NCBI GenBank assembly: GCA_023459495.1
Contig: JAEWTL010000090.1
Coordinates: forward strand, 1 to 64,000
DNA from: Bacillota bacterium
GTDB lineage: Bacteria > Bacillota > Clostridia > Christensenellales > SZUA-584
Direction: 5' to 3'
Length of the DNA: 64,000 nt
Shown here piece by piece: positions 33,016-40,864 of this stretch; within the stretch, counting starts at the first letter, position 1, and every line of letters starts with the position of its first letter. Below the pieces are notes generated by a model. It made no database searches, had not been told where the DNA came from, and was given only the letters and a program-made list of their open reading frames with translations. Both the position numbers and the translations under genes were made by a program.

Positions 33016-33591
33016 ATGTCAAAAAATCAGGCAAAAAAGAAACCAGCCAAACAATCCAAAAGGACCATGGTCTATATTTCTCTTGCACTTGTCCTGGCGG
33101 TTGCCGCTGTGGCGAGCGTCTTATTGATCAACGGCCAAGGCCAGAAAGCGGATTCTGTTGCGGTTCTTCCAAGCAAGACAAATGCCGAAGTAACCGAGAG
33201 CGTCAGCAACAGTCAGATATCTGATACACAGGGAGTCACAATTGACAAGAGTGCAGTAACTGAAGAAGCCACATTCATCCCGTATCAGTCCGGCGATACC
33301 TATATGGAAGTGATCGCGATACGGGCAAGCGACGGAACCGTCAGAACTGCATTAAATACTTGCCAGGTCTGTTTTGACTCCGGGCGTGGTTATTACAAGC
33401 AGGAAGGCGATGTTTTGGTCTGCCAGAACTGTGGGAACCGGTTTACTGTGGATCAGGTGGAAGTGGCTAAAGGCGGATGCAACCCTGTTCCTATATTCGA
33501 AGATGACAAAACAGAAACTGCTGATACGATCACAATATCCGATGAAGTGCTGACTGACTATAGCATACTGTTCAGCAAGTGGAAAAGATAA
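33016..33591 (+). CDS. DUF2318 membrane-anchored Cys-rich protein (FtrD-like)
   Basis: A 191-residue protein with a Lys-rich N terminus, one membrane helix (about 17-40) and an external domain. That domain bears the DUF2318 signature NTCQVCFDSGRGYY, VCQNCGNRF and GGCNPVPI, i.e. two CxxC pairs plus a fifth Cys. Family members pair with metal or iron transport and redox systems. Here it opens a copper-handling cluster, 17 bp before the HMA-SafE fusion, so I infer a role in copper binding or redox at the cell surface. Confidence 0.8.
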   Translation: MSKNQAKKKPAKQSKRTMVYISLALVLAVAAVASVLLINGQGQKADSVAVLPSKTNAEVTESVSNSQISDTQGVTIDKSAVTEEATFIPYQSGDTYMEVIAIRASDGTVRTALNTCQVCFDSGRGYYKQEGDVLVCQNCGNRFTVDQVEVAKGGCNPVPIFEDDKTETADTITISDEVLTDYSILFSKWKR

Positions 33592-33608
33592 TCAGAGGAG
33601 AATCAACC

Positions 33609-35510
33609 ATGCAACCGGCTAAAACAAAGCTGACCGTCGGCGGGATGGTCTGTACAAGCTGCGCATCCAGAATTGAAAGCGCATTGGGAAAACTGGAAGG
33701 CGTGCAAAAAGCCAAAGCCAATTACGGCTCCGGTACAGTCATAGTTTCATATGACACTCAAAAAGTCAGTTTGGCAGATATCGTTAAAACAATCGAACGG
33801 ATGGATTATACGGCGAAACCGGATGAATCCACCATGCAGGTAAGCCGCGAGGAGAGCCGGAAAGAGAAGAAAGGTAAAGCTTCAACCATCATAGCCGGAT
33901 TTATCATCGTAGGGCTGGCGGTCTTTCTCATGTTCAGCAATACGCTGGGGATAAGCTTCCTGCCGGAAATTGATGCCTCCATGGGTTACGGCATACTGTT
34001 TGTCGTCGGCTTGCTCACATCCGTTCACTGCATCGCGATGTGCGGCGGGATCAACCTTTCTCAGTGCATCGCGCATCAAACAGGCGGAGAGCAGACACTC
34101 AAAACGAAAATGAGGCCGAGTCTGCTTTATAACCTGGGTCGGGTTATCTCCTACACCATCATAGGCGGTATCGTAGGTGCACTCGGTTCGGTAATCAGCT
34201 TCTCGGGTACGGCAAAGGGCGTTGTGGCAATTATCGCGGGTCTCTTCATGATGATCATGGGCCTTAATATGACCGGTTTATTTCCTTGGATGAGGAAACT
34301 GATGCCGCGTATGCCCAAGGTATTCGGGAAGAAGGCTCGGGAAAAGAAACGTGGGCCTTTCATTGTCGGCTTGCTGAACGGGCTGATGCCCTGCGGCCCG
34401 CTGCAGGCCATGCAGATATATGCGCTCGGAACAGGCAGCGTTTTTGCGGGTGCATTATCGATGCTGATGTTCAGCCTTGGTACGGTTCCGCTGATGTTCG
34501 GATTTGGCGCCGTCAGTTCTCTGCTGAGCAGCAAGTTTACGAAAAAGCTAATGAAGGTCAGCGCCATGCTGGTTGTCGCTCTGGGTGTCATTATGCTGGG
34601 AAGGGGACTGACTCAGTCCGGCATAACCACGGCGTTTGCGGCAGATAATTCCCGGTCCAATTTGGCACAGGTTCAGCAGGATGTGCAGATTGTCTCCACA
34701 ACGATGAAAGCTAACGTATACGATCCGATTACAGTTAAGGCGGGCGTTCCCGTCAAATGGACAATTACGGCGGATGCTGAGGAGCTCAATGGCTGCAATA
34801 ACCCGGTCACAATACCCAAGTACGGGATCCAGAAAAAGCTGGTGCCGGGCGACAACGTGATAGAGTTTACGCCGGAGCAGGAGGGTGACATCGTTTATAC
34901 CTGCTGGATGGGTATGATCAGCGGTGTGATCCATGTGGTTTCGGGCGGAGACAATGTAAGCGCTGCAGAAGCCGTTCAGAGCAGTGATATTGACAGCGGT
35001 GAAAATAATACGCCGGCCGATAATGACAACAGCAATTGGAATTCTTTTGGCGGATCGGCCAACGGGCAATGGCAGGGTGGCGGAAGCTGCTGCGGCGGCT
35101 CCTATGCATCCGGCTTTGATAACGGTAAGGTTCCGACAGATAAAACGGCGGTCGCTGAAATCAGGGACGGCGTGCAGTATGTCAGCATCACAGTGAATGA
35201 ATCCGGTTTTGAACCCGCTTTGGTAGTGATGCAGAAGGATGTAAAGACGGTTTGGACGATTAATGGAGAAAGTTTAAACGGCTGCAATGACAGTTTGATT
35301 TTCTCAAACGATATCGCGCCGCTGGACCTTAGAGAGGGAGAAAACATCATTGGGTTTACACCAACAGAAGATTTCTCATACAGCTGCTGGATGGGTATGC
35401 TCAATGGTTATGTCAAGGTCGTAGACGATTTAAGCAATTTTGATCTCGCAGCGGTTCAGCAGGAAGTTGAAAAATATGAAGCCCCTTCGGGCGGCGGATG
35501 CTGTGGCTGA
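33609..35510 (+). CDS. HMA-SafE-cupredoxin fusion protein
   Basis: A 633-residue multi-domain membrane protein. Residues about 5-70 form a heavy-metal-associated domain with GGMVCTSCASR. About 90-340 form a SafE/DsbD-like six-helix membrane domain with VHCIAMCGGINLSQC and LMPCGPLQAMQ. About 350-450 and 510-620 form two cupredoxin-like domains, each with the same pair of motifs, LNGCN and CWMGM. The tail ends GGGCCG. The paired Cys/Met motifs suggest Cu(I) ligands on the outer face. The start at 33609 has AGAGGAGA upstream. It probably moves copper or electrons between the HMA domain and the surface sites. Expression is likely tied to the downstream two-component system. Confidence 0.8.
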   Translation: MQPAKTKLTVGGMVCTSCASRIESALGKLEGVQKAKANYGSGTVIVSYDTQKVSLADIVKTIERMDYTAKPDESTMQVSREESRKEKKGKASTIIAGFIIVGLAVFLMFSNTLGISFLPEIDASMGYGILFVVGLLTSVHCIAMCGGINLSQCIAHQTGGEQTLKTKMRPSLLYNLGRVISYTIIGGIVGALGSVISFSGTAKGVVAIIAGLFMMIMGLNMTGLFPWMRKLMPRMPKVFGKKAREKKRGPFIVGLLNGLMPCGPLQAMQIYALGTGSVFAGALSMLMFSLGTVPLMFGFGAVSSLLSSKFTKKLMKVSAMLVVALGVIMLGRGLTQSGITTAFAADNSRSNLAQVQQDVQIVSTTMKANVYDPITVKAGVPVKWTITADAEELNGCNNPVTIPKYGIQKKLVPGDNVIEFTPEQEGDIVYTCWMGMISGVIHVVSGGDNVSAAEAVQSSDIDSGENNTPADNDNSNWNSFGGSANGQWQGGGSCCGGSYASGFDNGKVPTDKTAVAEIRDGVQYVSITVNESGFEPALVVMQKDVKTVWTINGESLNGCNDSLIFSNDIAPLDLREGENIIGFTPTEDFSYSCWMGMLNGYVKVVDDLSNFDLAAVQQEVEKYEAPSGGGCCG

Positions 35511-35525
35511 GAACAGGAGAAAACA

Positions 35526-35660
35526 ATGTTTAAGAAGCTGAAAAAGAAGATTGAGAATTACTTTAAACGTCTTGCCGAAATTAACGAACAATCATTTGGC
35601 AACCAGAAACTTGATTGCTGTGATCTGAATAAACACGACAAAAGTAAATCTGCACAGTAA
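35526..35660 (+). CDS. 44-residue LDCC-motif putative metal-binding protein
   Basis: A very small protein, MFKKLKKKIENYF at the start and KLDCCDLNK near the end, with many Lys and one Cys pair. I recall small clostridial proteins described by this LDCC motif. It has a good ribosome site (ACAGGAG) eight bases upstream and lies between the fusion protein and copA with short gaps, so it is very probably translated. A Cu(I) chaperone or adaptor is a reasonable guess. Confidence 0.7.
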   Translation: MFKKLKKKIENYFKRLAEINEQSFGNQKLDCCDLNKHDKSKSAQ

Positions 35661-35672
35661 CGGAGGGACAAC

Positions 35673-38081
35673 ATGCAACGCAGTGAAGTAATCGCCATTT
35701 CCGGCATGTCGTGCGCAGCTTGCGCCAGCAGGGTGGAAATGGTATTGGGAGCGACGGAGGGTATTAAAAAAGCCAATGTTAATTTTGCGAGTGAAAAAGC
35801 ATCGGTTGAGTTTATTGATGACATAATTTCATTGGAATCGATAGGCGAAAAGATTAAGATGCTCGGATACGGAGTTGCGGATACTCGTAAAGCAGAGGAG
35901 GCGAAATACCGGATTCAGATTGCCGGCATGTCTTGCGCAGCCTGCTCAGCCAAGGTTGACAAGGCGCTGAACAAGATGGAAGGCATGACAAGCGCGTCTG
36001 TCAACCTGACAACGGGTTACGCGGATGTCAGCTTCGACCGGGCCAAGCTGCGGCTCTCCGATATACTTGAGAAGATAAATGCGCTGGGGTATAAAGCATC
36101 GGTTAAGGACGAAGCAAGTGCGGATGCTGATAAAGCCCGCCGCGAGAAAGAGATAAAGAGGCTTCGGATTGAGCTTATTGCTTCTTCGGTGCTGACAATA
36201 CCGCTGCTTTTAAGCATGGTATTAATGGCGCTTAAAATAGAAGTACTGCCTTTTTTACATAATGCATTTTTCCAGATGGCCATTGCTACCCCGGTCCAGT
36301 TCGTCATCGGGTTCAAATTCTACAGAAACGCGTTTCATGCACTGCGGGCCAAAAGCGCAAATATGGATGTGCTGATTGCGATGGGAACATCAGCGGCTTA
36401 CTTTTATAGCGTTTATAACACGCTGTTTTATGAGGGAATGGAACCCCATCTGTATTTTGAGTCTGCAGCAGTCATCATTACGCTGATACTGCTCGGGAAA
36501 TATTTCGAAGCCATAGCAAAGGGTAAAACATCCGATGCAATCAAAAAGCTCATGAACCTCCAGGCGAAGACTGCGCGTGTGATTATTGACGGTGCTGAGA
36601 GGGATATTCCCATAGAGGATGTATCCGCAGGGGACGTTATTATCGTTCGCCCGGGCGAAAAGATACCGGTGGACGGAGAAATTATCGAAGGTTACTCATC
36701 GGTCGATGAATCGATGCTCACAGGAGAGAGCCTTCCGGTCGAGAAAAGAACAGGCGATGCGGTGGTTGGTGCGTCTATTAATAAAAACGGAACGTTCAAG
36801 TTCAAAGCCACGAAAGTAGGCCGGGAAACCATGCTGTCACAGATCATCAAACTGGTCGAGGATGCCCAAGGGTCTAAAGCCCCGATACAGAAGATTGCGG
36901 ATAAAGTCTCCGGGATATTCGTACCGATCGTCGTCGGTATCGCGCTGGTGACATTCTTCATATGGTATCTGGGGTTTGGCGATGCTTCGGGCGGCTTTGT
37001 CAGCATGGTTGCGGTGCTCGTTATTGCGTGCCCTTGTGCGCTGGGTCTTGCCACGCCAACCGCCATTATGGTGGGCACCGGGAAAGGCGCGGAAAACGGA
37101 ATATTGATCAAAGGCGGAGAGCATCTTGAGAGGGCTTACAAAATAAATACCGTGGTGTTCGATAAGACAGGAACGATCACCAAAGGCAAGCCGGAGGTGA
37201 CGGATGTAAAACTAATCGGCTCCATGAAAAATGATGATGTCATCAAACTTGCAGCCATTGCCGAGAAGAATTCCGAGCATCCGCTTGGAGCGGCGATATA
37301 CGAGTATGGAAAAGGCATATTCGGCCATATAGAAGATCCTGCGGTTTTTGAAAATGTACCGGGAAAAGGCGTTAAAGCTGCCTATAATAATCAGGAGATC
37401 CTTTTGGGAACGAGGAAACTGATGGCTGAGAACAACATTCTGGTGGAGGAAGTTGAAAATATTGCGGCAATGCTGGAGAACGATGGCAAGACAGCGATGT
37501 TTATGGCTCTTGAAAACGCTGTACAGGCCGTGATTGCTGTAGCCGATACGATTAAGGAGAGCTCCAGGCAAGCCATTGAGGAGCTTCAAGAGATGGGCAT
37601 TGCAGTTTATATGATGACAGGCGATAATAAAAGGACAGCGGCAGCTATTGCCAGACAGGTGGGCATTACGCATGTGCTTGCAGAGATTCTGCCCGAAAAC
37701 AAGGCGCAAGAGGTTGAAAAGCTGAAAAGCCAGGGCCATATTGTAGCAATGGCCGGGGATGGGATTAACGATGCACCGGCACTGGCAACAGCGGATATCG
37801 GCATGGCAATGGGCACAGGAACGGATGTCGCAATCGAAGCGGCGGATATCACGTTGATGAACGGAGACTTAAGATCGGTACCCACCAGCATCAAGCTCTC
37901 CCGAAAGACAATGCGTAAGATTAAGCAGAATCTGTTCTGGGCCTTCTTCTACAACGTGATCGGTATTCCCGTTTCTGCATTGGGACTGTTAAATCCGATT
38001 ATTGCCGGTGCAGCGATGGCGTTCAGTTCTGTCTCTGTGGTAACGAATTCTTTGAGTCTGAGACGGTTTAAGAACAGATAA
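35673..38081 (+). CDS. copA: Copper-exporting P1B-type ATPase CopA
   Basis: An 802-residue Cu(I) pump. It has two N-terminal HMA domains with GMSCAACAS (about 11-19) and GMSCAACSA (about 86-94), the membrane metal site CPCALGLATPT, and the phosphorylation motif DKTGTITKG. GDGINDAPAL and the final-helix M-x-x-S-S motif (AFSSVSVVTNSLSL) are also present. The TGES-type actuator motif is LTGESLPV. GGAGGG precedes the start. Length and motif set match CopA of Bacillota. It is 12 bp after the LDCC gene and 12 bp before the response regulator. Confidence 0.95.
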   Translation: MQRSEVIAISGMSCAACASRVEMVLGATEGIKKANVNFASEKASVEFIDDIISLESIGEKIKMLGYGVADTRKAEEAKYRIQIAGMSCAACSAKVDKALNKMEGMTSASVNLTTGYADVSFDRAKLRLSDILEKINALGYKASVKDEASADADKARREKEIKRLRIELIASSVLTIPLLLSMVLMALKIEVLPFLHNAFFQMAIATPVQFVIGFKFYRNAFHALRAKSANMDVLIAMGTSAAYFYSVYNTLFYEGMEPHLYFESAAVIITLILLGKYFEAIAKGKTSDAIKKLMNLQAKTARVIIDGAERDIPIEDVSAGDVIIVRPGEKIPVDGEIIEGYSSVDESMLTGESLPVEKRTGDAVVGASINKNGTFKFKATKVGRETMLSQIIKLVEDAQGSKAPIQKIADKVSGIFVPIVVGIALVTFFIWYLGFGDASGGFVSMVAVLVIACPCALGLATPTAIMVGTGKGAENGILIKGGEHLERAYKINTVVFDKTGTITKGKPEVTDVKLIGSMKNDDVIKLAAIAEKNSEHPLGAAIYEYGKGIFGHIEDPAVFENVPGKGVKAAYNNQEILLGTRKLMAENNILVEEVENIAAMLENDGKTAMFMALENAVQAVIAVADTIKESSRQAIEELQEMGIAVYMMTGDNKRTAAAIARQVGITHVLAEILPENKAQEVEKLKSQGHIVAMAGDGINDAPALATADIGMAMGTGTDVAIEAADITLMNGDLRSVPTSIKLSRKTMRKIKQNLFWAFFYNVIGIPVSALGLLNPIIAGAAMAFSSVSVVTNSLSLRRFKNR

Positions 38082-38093
38082 TAGAGGAGTACG

Positions 38094-38789
38094 ATGGAGA
38101 AAACAAACATACTCGTTATTGATGATGAGGAGACCATTGTTGAGTTTGTCGAGTCTTATCTTTTGAAAAGCGGGTATACGGTTTTTAAAGCTTATAACGG
38201 GAAGGATGCGCTGGCGCTTTTTAACAGCCAGCCTCTTTCTCTTATTCTTTTGGACCTGATGCTGCCGGATATCAGCGGCGAGGATGTTTGCCGGACGATG
38301 CGCAAAACGTCGCATGTACCCATTATTATGCTCACTGCCAAGGTGGAGGAAGAGAATATTTTGAAAGGGCTTGATATCGGCGCTGACGATTATGTGACCA
38401 AGCCGTTCAGCCCCCGTCAGCTTATGGCACGCATCGGTGCGCTGCTTCGCCGGACAGAAGGTATCGATTTTGGCATCTCAAGTTTGCTCAGTTTCCATGA
38501 TAAAGAGCTCACAATTGATACAATTACTCAAGAGGTGCTTAAAAAAGGCGAACCCGTAAGCCTCACGCCTATTGAATATAAGCTGCTTTGCACCATGGCG
38601 AAATCGCCCGGAAGAGTATTTTCCCGTAATGATCTTATTGATTTGGCGCTTGGTGAGGATTACCTGGGATTTGATCGCTCCATTGATTCACACATCAAAA
38701 ATTTGCGTCAGAAGATAGAGGATGATACAAAGAATTGCCGCTATATACTGACTGTTCACGGTATGGGATATAAGTTTGGGGGTGAATAA
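38094..38789 (+). CDS. OmpR/PhoB family response regulator
   Basis: A 231-residue regulator. The receiver domain (about 5-118) has the acidic pair DDEE, the phospho-Asp in LILLDLMLPD and Lys in VTKPF. A winged-helix DNA-binding domain (about 130-230) ends YILTVHGMGYKFGG. GAGGAG precedes the start. With the kinase that follows it probably senses copper or envelope stress and controls this cluster. Confidence 0.92.
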   Translation: MEKTNILVIDDEETIVEFVESYLLKSGYTVFKAYNGKDALALFNSQPLSLILLDLMLPDISGEDVCRTMRKTSHVPIIMLTAKVEEENILKGLDIGADDYVTKPFSPRQLMARIGALLRRTEGIDFGISSLLSFHDKELTIDTITQEVLKKGEPVSLTPIEYKLLCTMAKSPGRVFSRNDLIDLALGEDYLGFDRSIDSHIKNLRQKIEDDTKNCRYILTVHGMGYKFGGE

Positions 38790-38790
38790 T

Positions 38791-40179
38791 GTGCGGTATC
38801 GTTTTAGAACCAAGTTATCTCTTTCCTATGTGCTTGTAATCGTAATTTGCGTTGTTATCGTTATTGTGTTGTCTAATGCACTGCTGGAAACGCAGTTTCG
38901 GAATTATGTCATGGAACAGCAGCAACGTGAAGCGCAAAGCACCGTCTCTTTGATATCGGAGCGGTATAATGCAACGGGAGATTGGGATGTCAATTATATT
39001 GAAAACCTGGGCATGAACGCGCTGGAAAGCGGTATGATCATTAAAGTCACGGATTCAAGCGGATCTGTTATTTGGGACGCTACAACCCACAACAACGGCC
39101 TTTGTCAGCAGATGCTTACGAGCATGAGCCGCAACATGCAAAGCCGCTATGGCAGCTGGCAGGGTGGATATCAGGAAACGGAATATGATGTCAGTGCCAA
39201 TGGTAGTAAGGTTGGAACAGTCAGCGTGGGTTACTACGGACCATTCTATTACACAGACCAGGACTTGTATTTCATCAACACAATAAACAACCTTATTATC
39301 TGGGCTGGTGTTGTATCTATCGTTTTAGCACTTGTTCTGGGCGTCGTCATATCGCGTCAGGTTAGCCGGCCAATTTCACGGGTGATTGATAAAGCGCAGA
39401 TGATCGCGCAAGGATTCTACGGTAACAAGATTATTGAACGTTCGAGAACAGATGAGATTCGGCGTCTGGTTGACACGGTAAACAATCTCGCCGAAACGCT
39501 GCAAAAACAGGAAATTCAAAGCAAGCAAACGTCTATGGACATTTCACATGAGCTTCGCACCCCACTGACAACGATTCAAGGCAATCTTGAAGCGGTGATG
39601 GACGGTGTCATGGAGCTCAATGAAGAGCGCCTGAAAGTTTTGTATGACCAGATCATGCGGATAAACCGTATGGTTGACGATCTTGCGGAACTCGCCCGGT
39701 TTGAGAGTCAGAATTTTATTCTTAATAAATCAACGTTTGATCTATCCGAGTTAATAAAAAATGTAATTCTGCATTTTCAAAACGATTTCGCTAAAGAGGA
39801 AAAGTCTCTCTCATTTGAAGGCAGTCGCTTATTGGTTACAGCCGATAAGGATAAGCTCAGTCAATTGCTGGTTAACCTTTTATCCAACGCTTTGAAGTTT
39901 ACCCGGCAAGGAGACAGTGTTGCCGTTATCCTCAAAGAAACCAAGAAAAACGTTGAGATCATTGTCAAAGATACGGGGCTCGGTATATCGGAGTCTGATC
40001 TGCCGCATATTTTTGATCGCTTTTATCGGGCGGATAAATCACGCAGTCGCCAGACGGGCGGGGCCGGGATAGGGCTTACAATCGTGAAGTCTATTATATC
40101 TGCGCATAATGGTACGATTACAGTCAACAGTCAGCCTGATTCGGGAACTGAATTCATTATCAGGTTTCCAAAAGATTGA
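38791..40179 (+). CDS. Membrane sensor histidine kinase
   Basis: A 462-residue kinase. Two membrane helices (about 8-30 and 170-192) flank an external sensor of about 140 residues. A HAMP linker (SRQVSRPISRVID), the HisKA motif DISHELRTPLTT with the phospho-His, and the HATPase boxes LLVNLLSNALKF, DTGLGI and GAGIGLTIVKSI follow. I choose GTG 38791 because GGGGG lies eight bases upstream; in-frame TTG 38776 and GTG 38782 are alternatives that overlap the regulator gene. The sensor has no obvious His/Met/Cys copper site. Confidence 0.9.
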   Translation: MRYRFRTKLSLSYVLVIVICVVIVIVLSNALLETQFRNYVMEQQQREAQSTVSLISERYNATGDWDVNYIENLGMNALESGMIIKVTDSSGSVIWDATTHNNGLCQQMLTSMSRNMQSRYGSWQGGYQETEYDVSANGSKVGTVSVGYYGPFYYTDQDLYFINTINNLIIWAGVVSIVLALVLGVVISRQVSRPISRVIDKAQMIAQGFYGNKIIERSRTDEIRRLVDTVNNLAETLQKQEIQSKQTSMDISHELRTPLTTIQGNLEAVMDGVMELNEERLKVLYDQIMRINRMVDDLAELARFESQNFILNKSTFDLSELIKNVILHFQNDFAKEEKSLSFEGSRLLVTADKDKLSQLLVNLLSNALKFTRQGDSVAVILKETKKNVEIIVKDTGLGISESDLPHIFDRFYRADKSRSRQTGGAGIGLTIVKSIISAHNGTITVNSQPDSGTEFIIRFPKD

Positions 40180-40298
40180 TATGCCCCCCACAGAAAAACT
40201 TAAGAATATGGCTCCATTATAATTAAAAGAGAATTACATATGGTATTTTATATCGCTTAGTATGGCCGAGATGCTCATTAATTCTCTTACAATCATCC

Positions 40299-40346
40299 TC
40301 ATAACTCACTTTTATACCGCGTGTTCGAATTCCTCCCCCGCAACTA
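40299..40346 (+). pseudogene. Decayed 3' fragment of tRNA-fMet
   Basis: The T-arm and acceptor 3' strand of tRNA-fMet survive (TTCGAATTCCTCCCCCGCAAC), with two substitutions and a 2-bp loss. A trace of the anticodon loop (CTCATAAC) remains, while the 5' half is unrecognisable. It is part of the second copy of the tRNA pair. Confidence 0.8.
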
Positions 40347-40493
40347 TTCAAATACACGGGCTTTAGGGCCCACGTTATTACGTAGAACTGATAAGCGAAC
40401 GCTTAGAAATACATGGTGACGTAGCTCAGTTTAACCAGAACGCTCGGTTCATATCCGGGGTGTCACAGGTTCGAATCCCGTCGCCACTACCAA
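40324..40493 (+). repeat. Direct repeat copy 2: decayed tRNA pair at the right end of the copper island
   Basis: The sequence aligns with 32504-32672 in the same direction, with about 20 substitutions (only one transversion by my count) and one 1-bp insertion in the D-loop of the tRNA-Met copy. The hairpin spacer is recognisable too. Confidence 0.88.
40415..40492 (+). pseudogene. Degenerate tRNA-Met copy
   Basis: A 78-nt tRNA-Met-like sequence with CAT anticodon, intact T-arm and encoded CCA. Compared with the copy at 32595 it has one extra T in the D-loop and a mismatch in the D-stem (GCTC against GAAC). The acceptor changes C3 to T and G5 to A keep pairing (T-G and A-T). No promoter with clear boxes was found just upstream. 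A weak terminator-like hairpin (AAGCC 40498-40502 with GGCTT 40515-40519, then T run) follows. It may be a pseudogene or a barely functional tRNA. Confidence 0.65.
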
Positions 40494-40864
40494 AGAAAAG
40501 CCTTTTTAATGGGGGGCTTCTTTTTGTTTCGAAATTTATAAGGAGCGTCCTTTACCGCCAAAAGCGCATGCATAAGGGCTTAGATATGCTGCAATATTGC
40601 TGCTGATACAAAGGTCAATAGACAAGCCATCCCTACAGGCTTTTTCGTTGGATATTCTTTCAGTATTTTAGTACTTAAATTGAATCCTCTTTGAATTCTC
40701 AAGCTAAAAACAAACGATAACTTTGCAGCAAATGTTTCTTCGCTTGACCATAAATTTATCAAGGTTTAACACATCTTGTTGCCATGCTGGTAGAACTGTG
40801 CTATATTTATTAAATTGGGTGGTGATTTATATATATTACATATAATATATTTAGGTGTAGTAAT
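40493..40864. other. AT-rich gene-free junction with the promoter of the dlt-like operon
   Basis: No coding sequence is supported. After the remnant of the tRNA terminator (40498-40525) the stretch is AT-rich. At its end is a promoter with -35 TTGCCA (40779-40784) and -10 TATATT (40802-40807), a 17-bp spacer. No integrase or transposase remnant was recognised. The start codon at 40865 has only a weak ribosome site (AGGTG). Confidence 0.6.

Noticed and set aside
32700..40320. An integrase or transposase explaining the copper island
   Set aside because: Every sizeable reading frame inside belongs to metal handling or regulation; no recombinase motif or terminal inverted repeats were seen.
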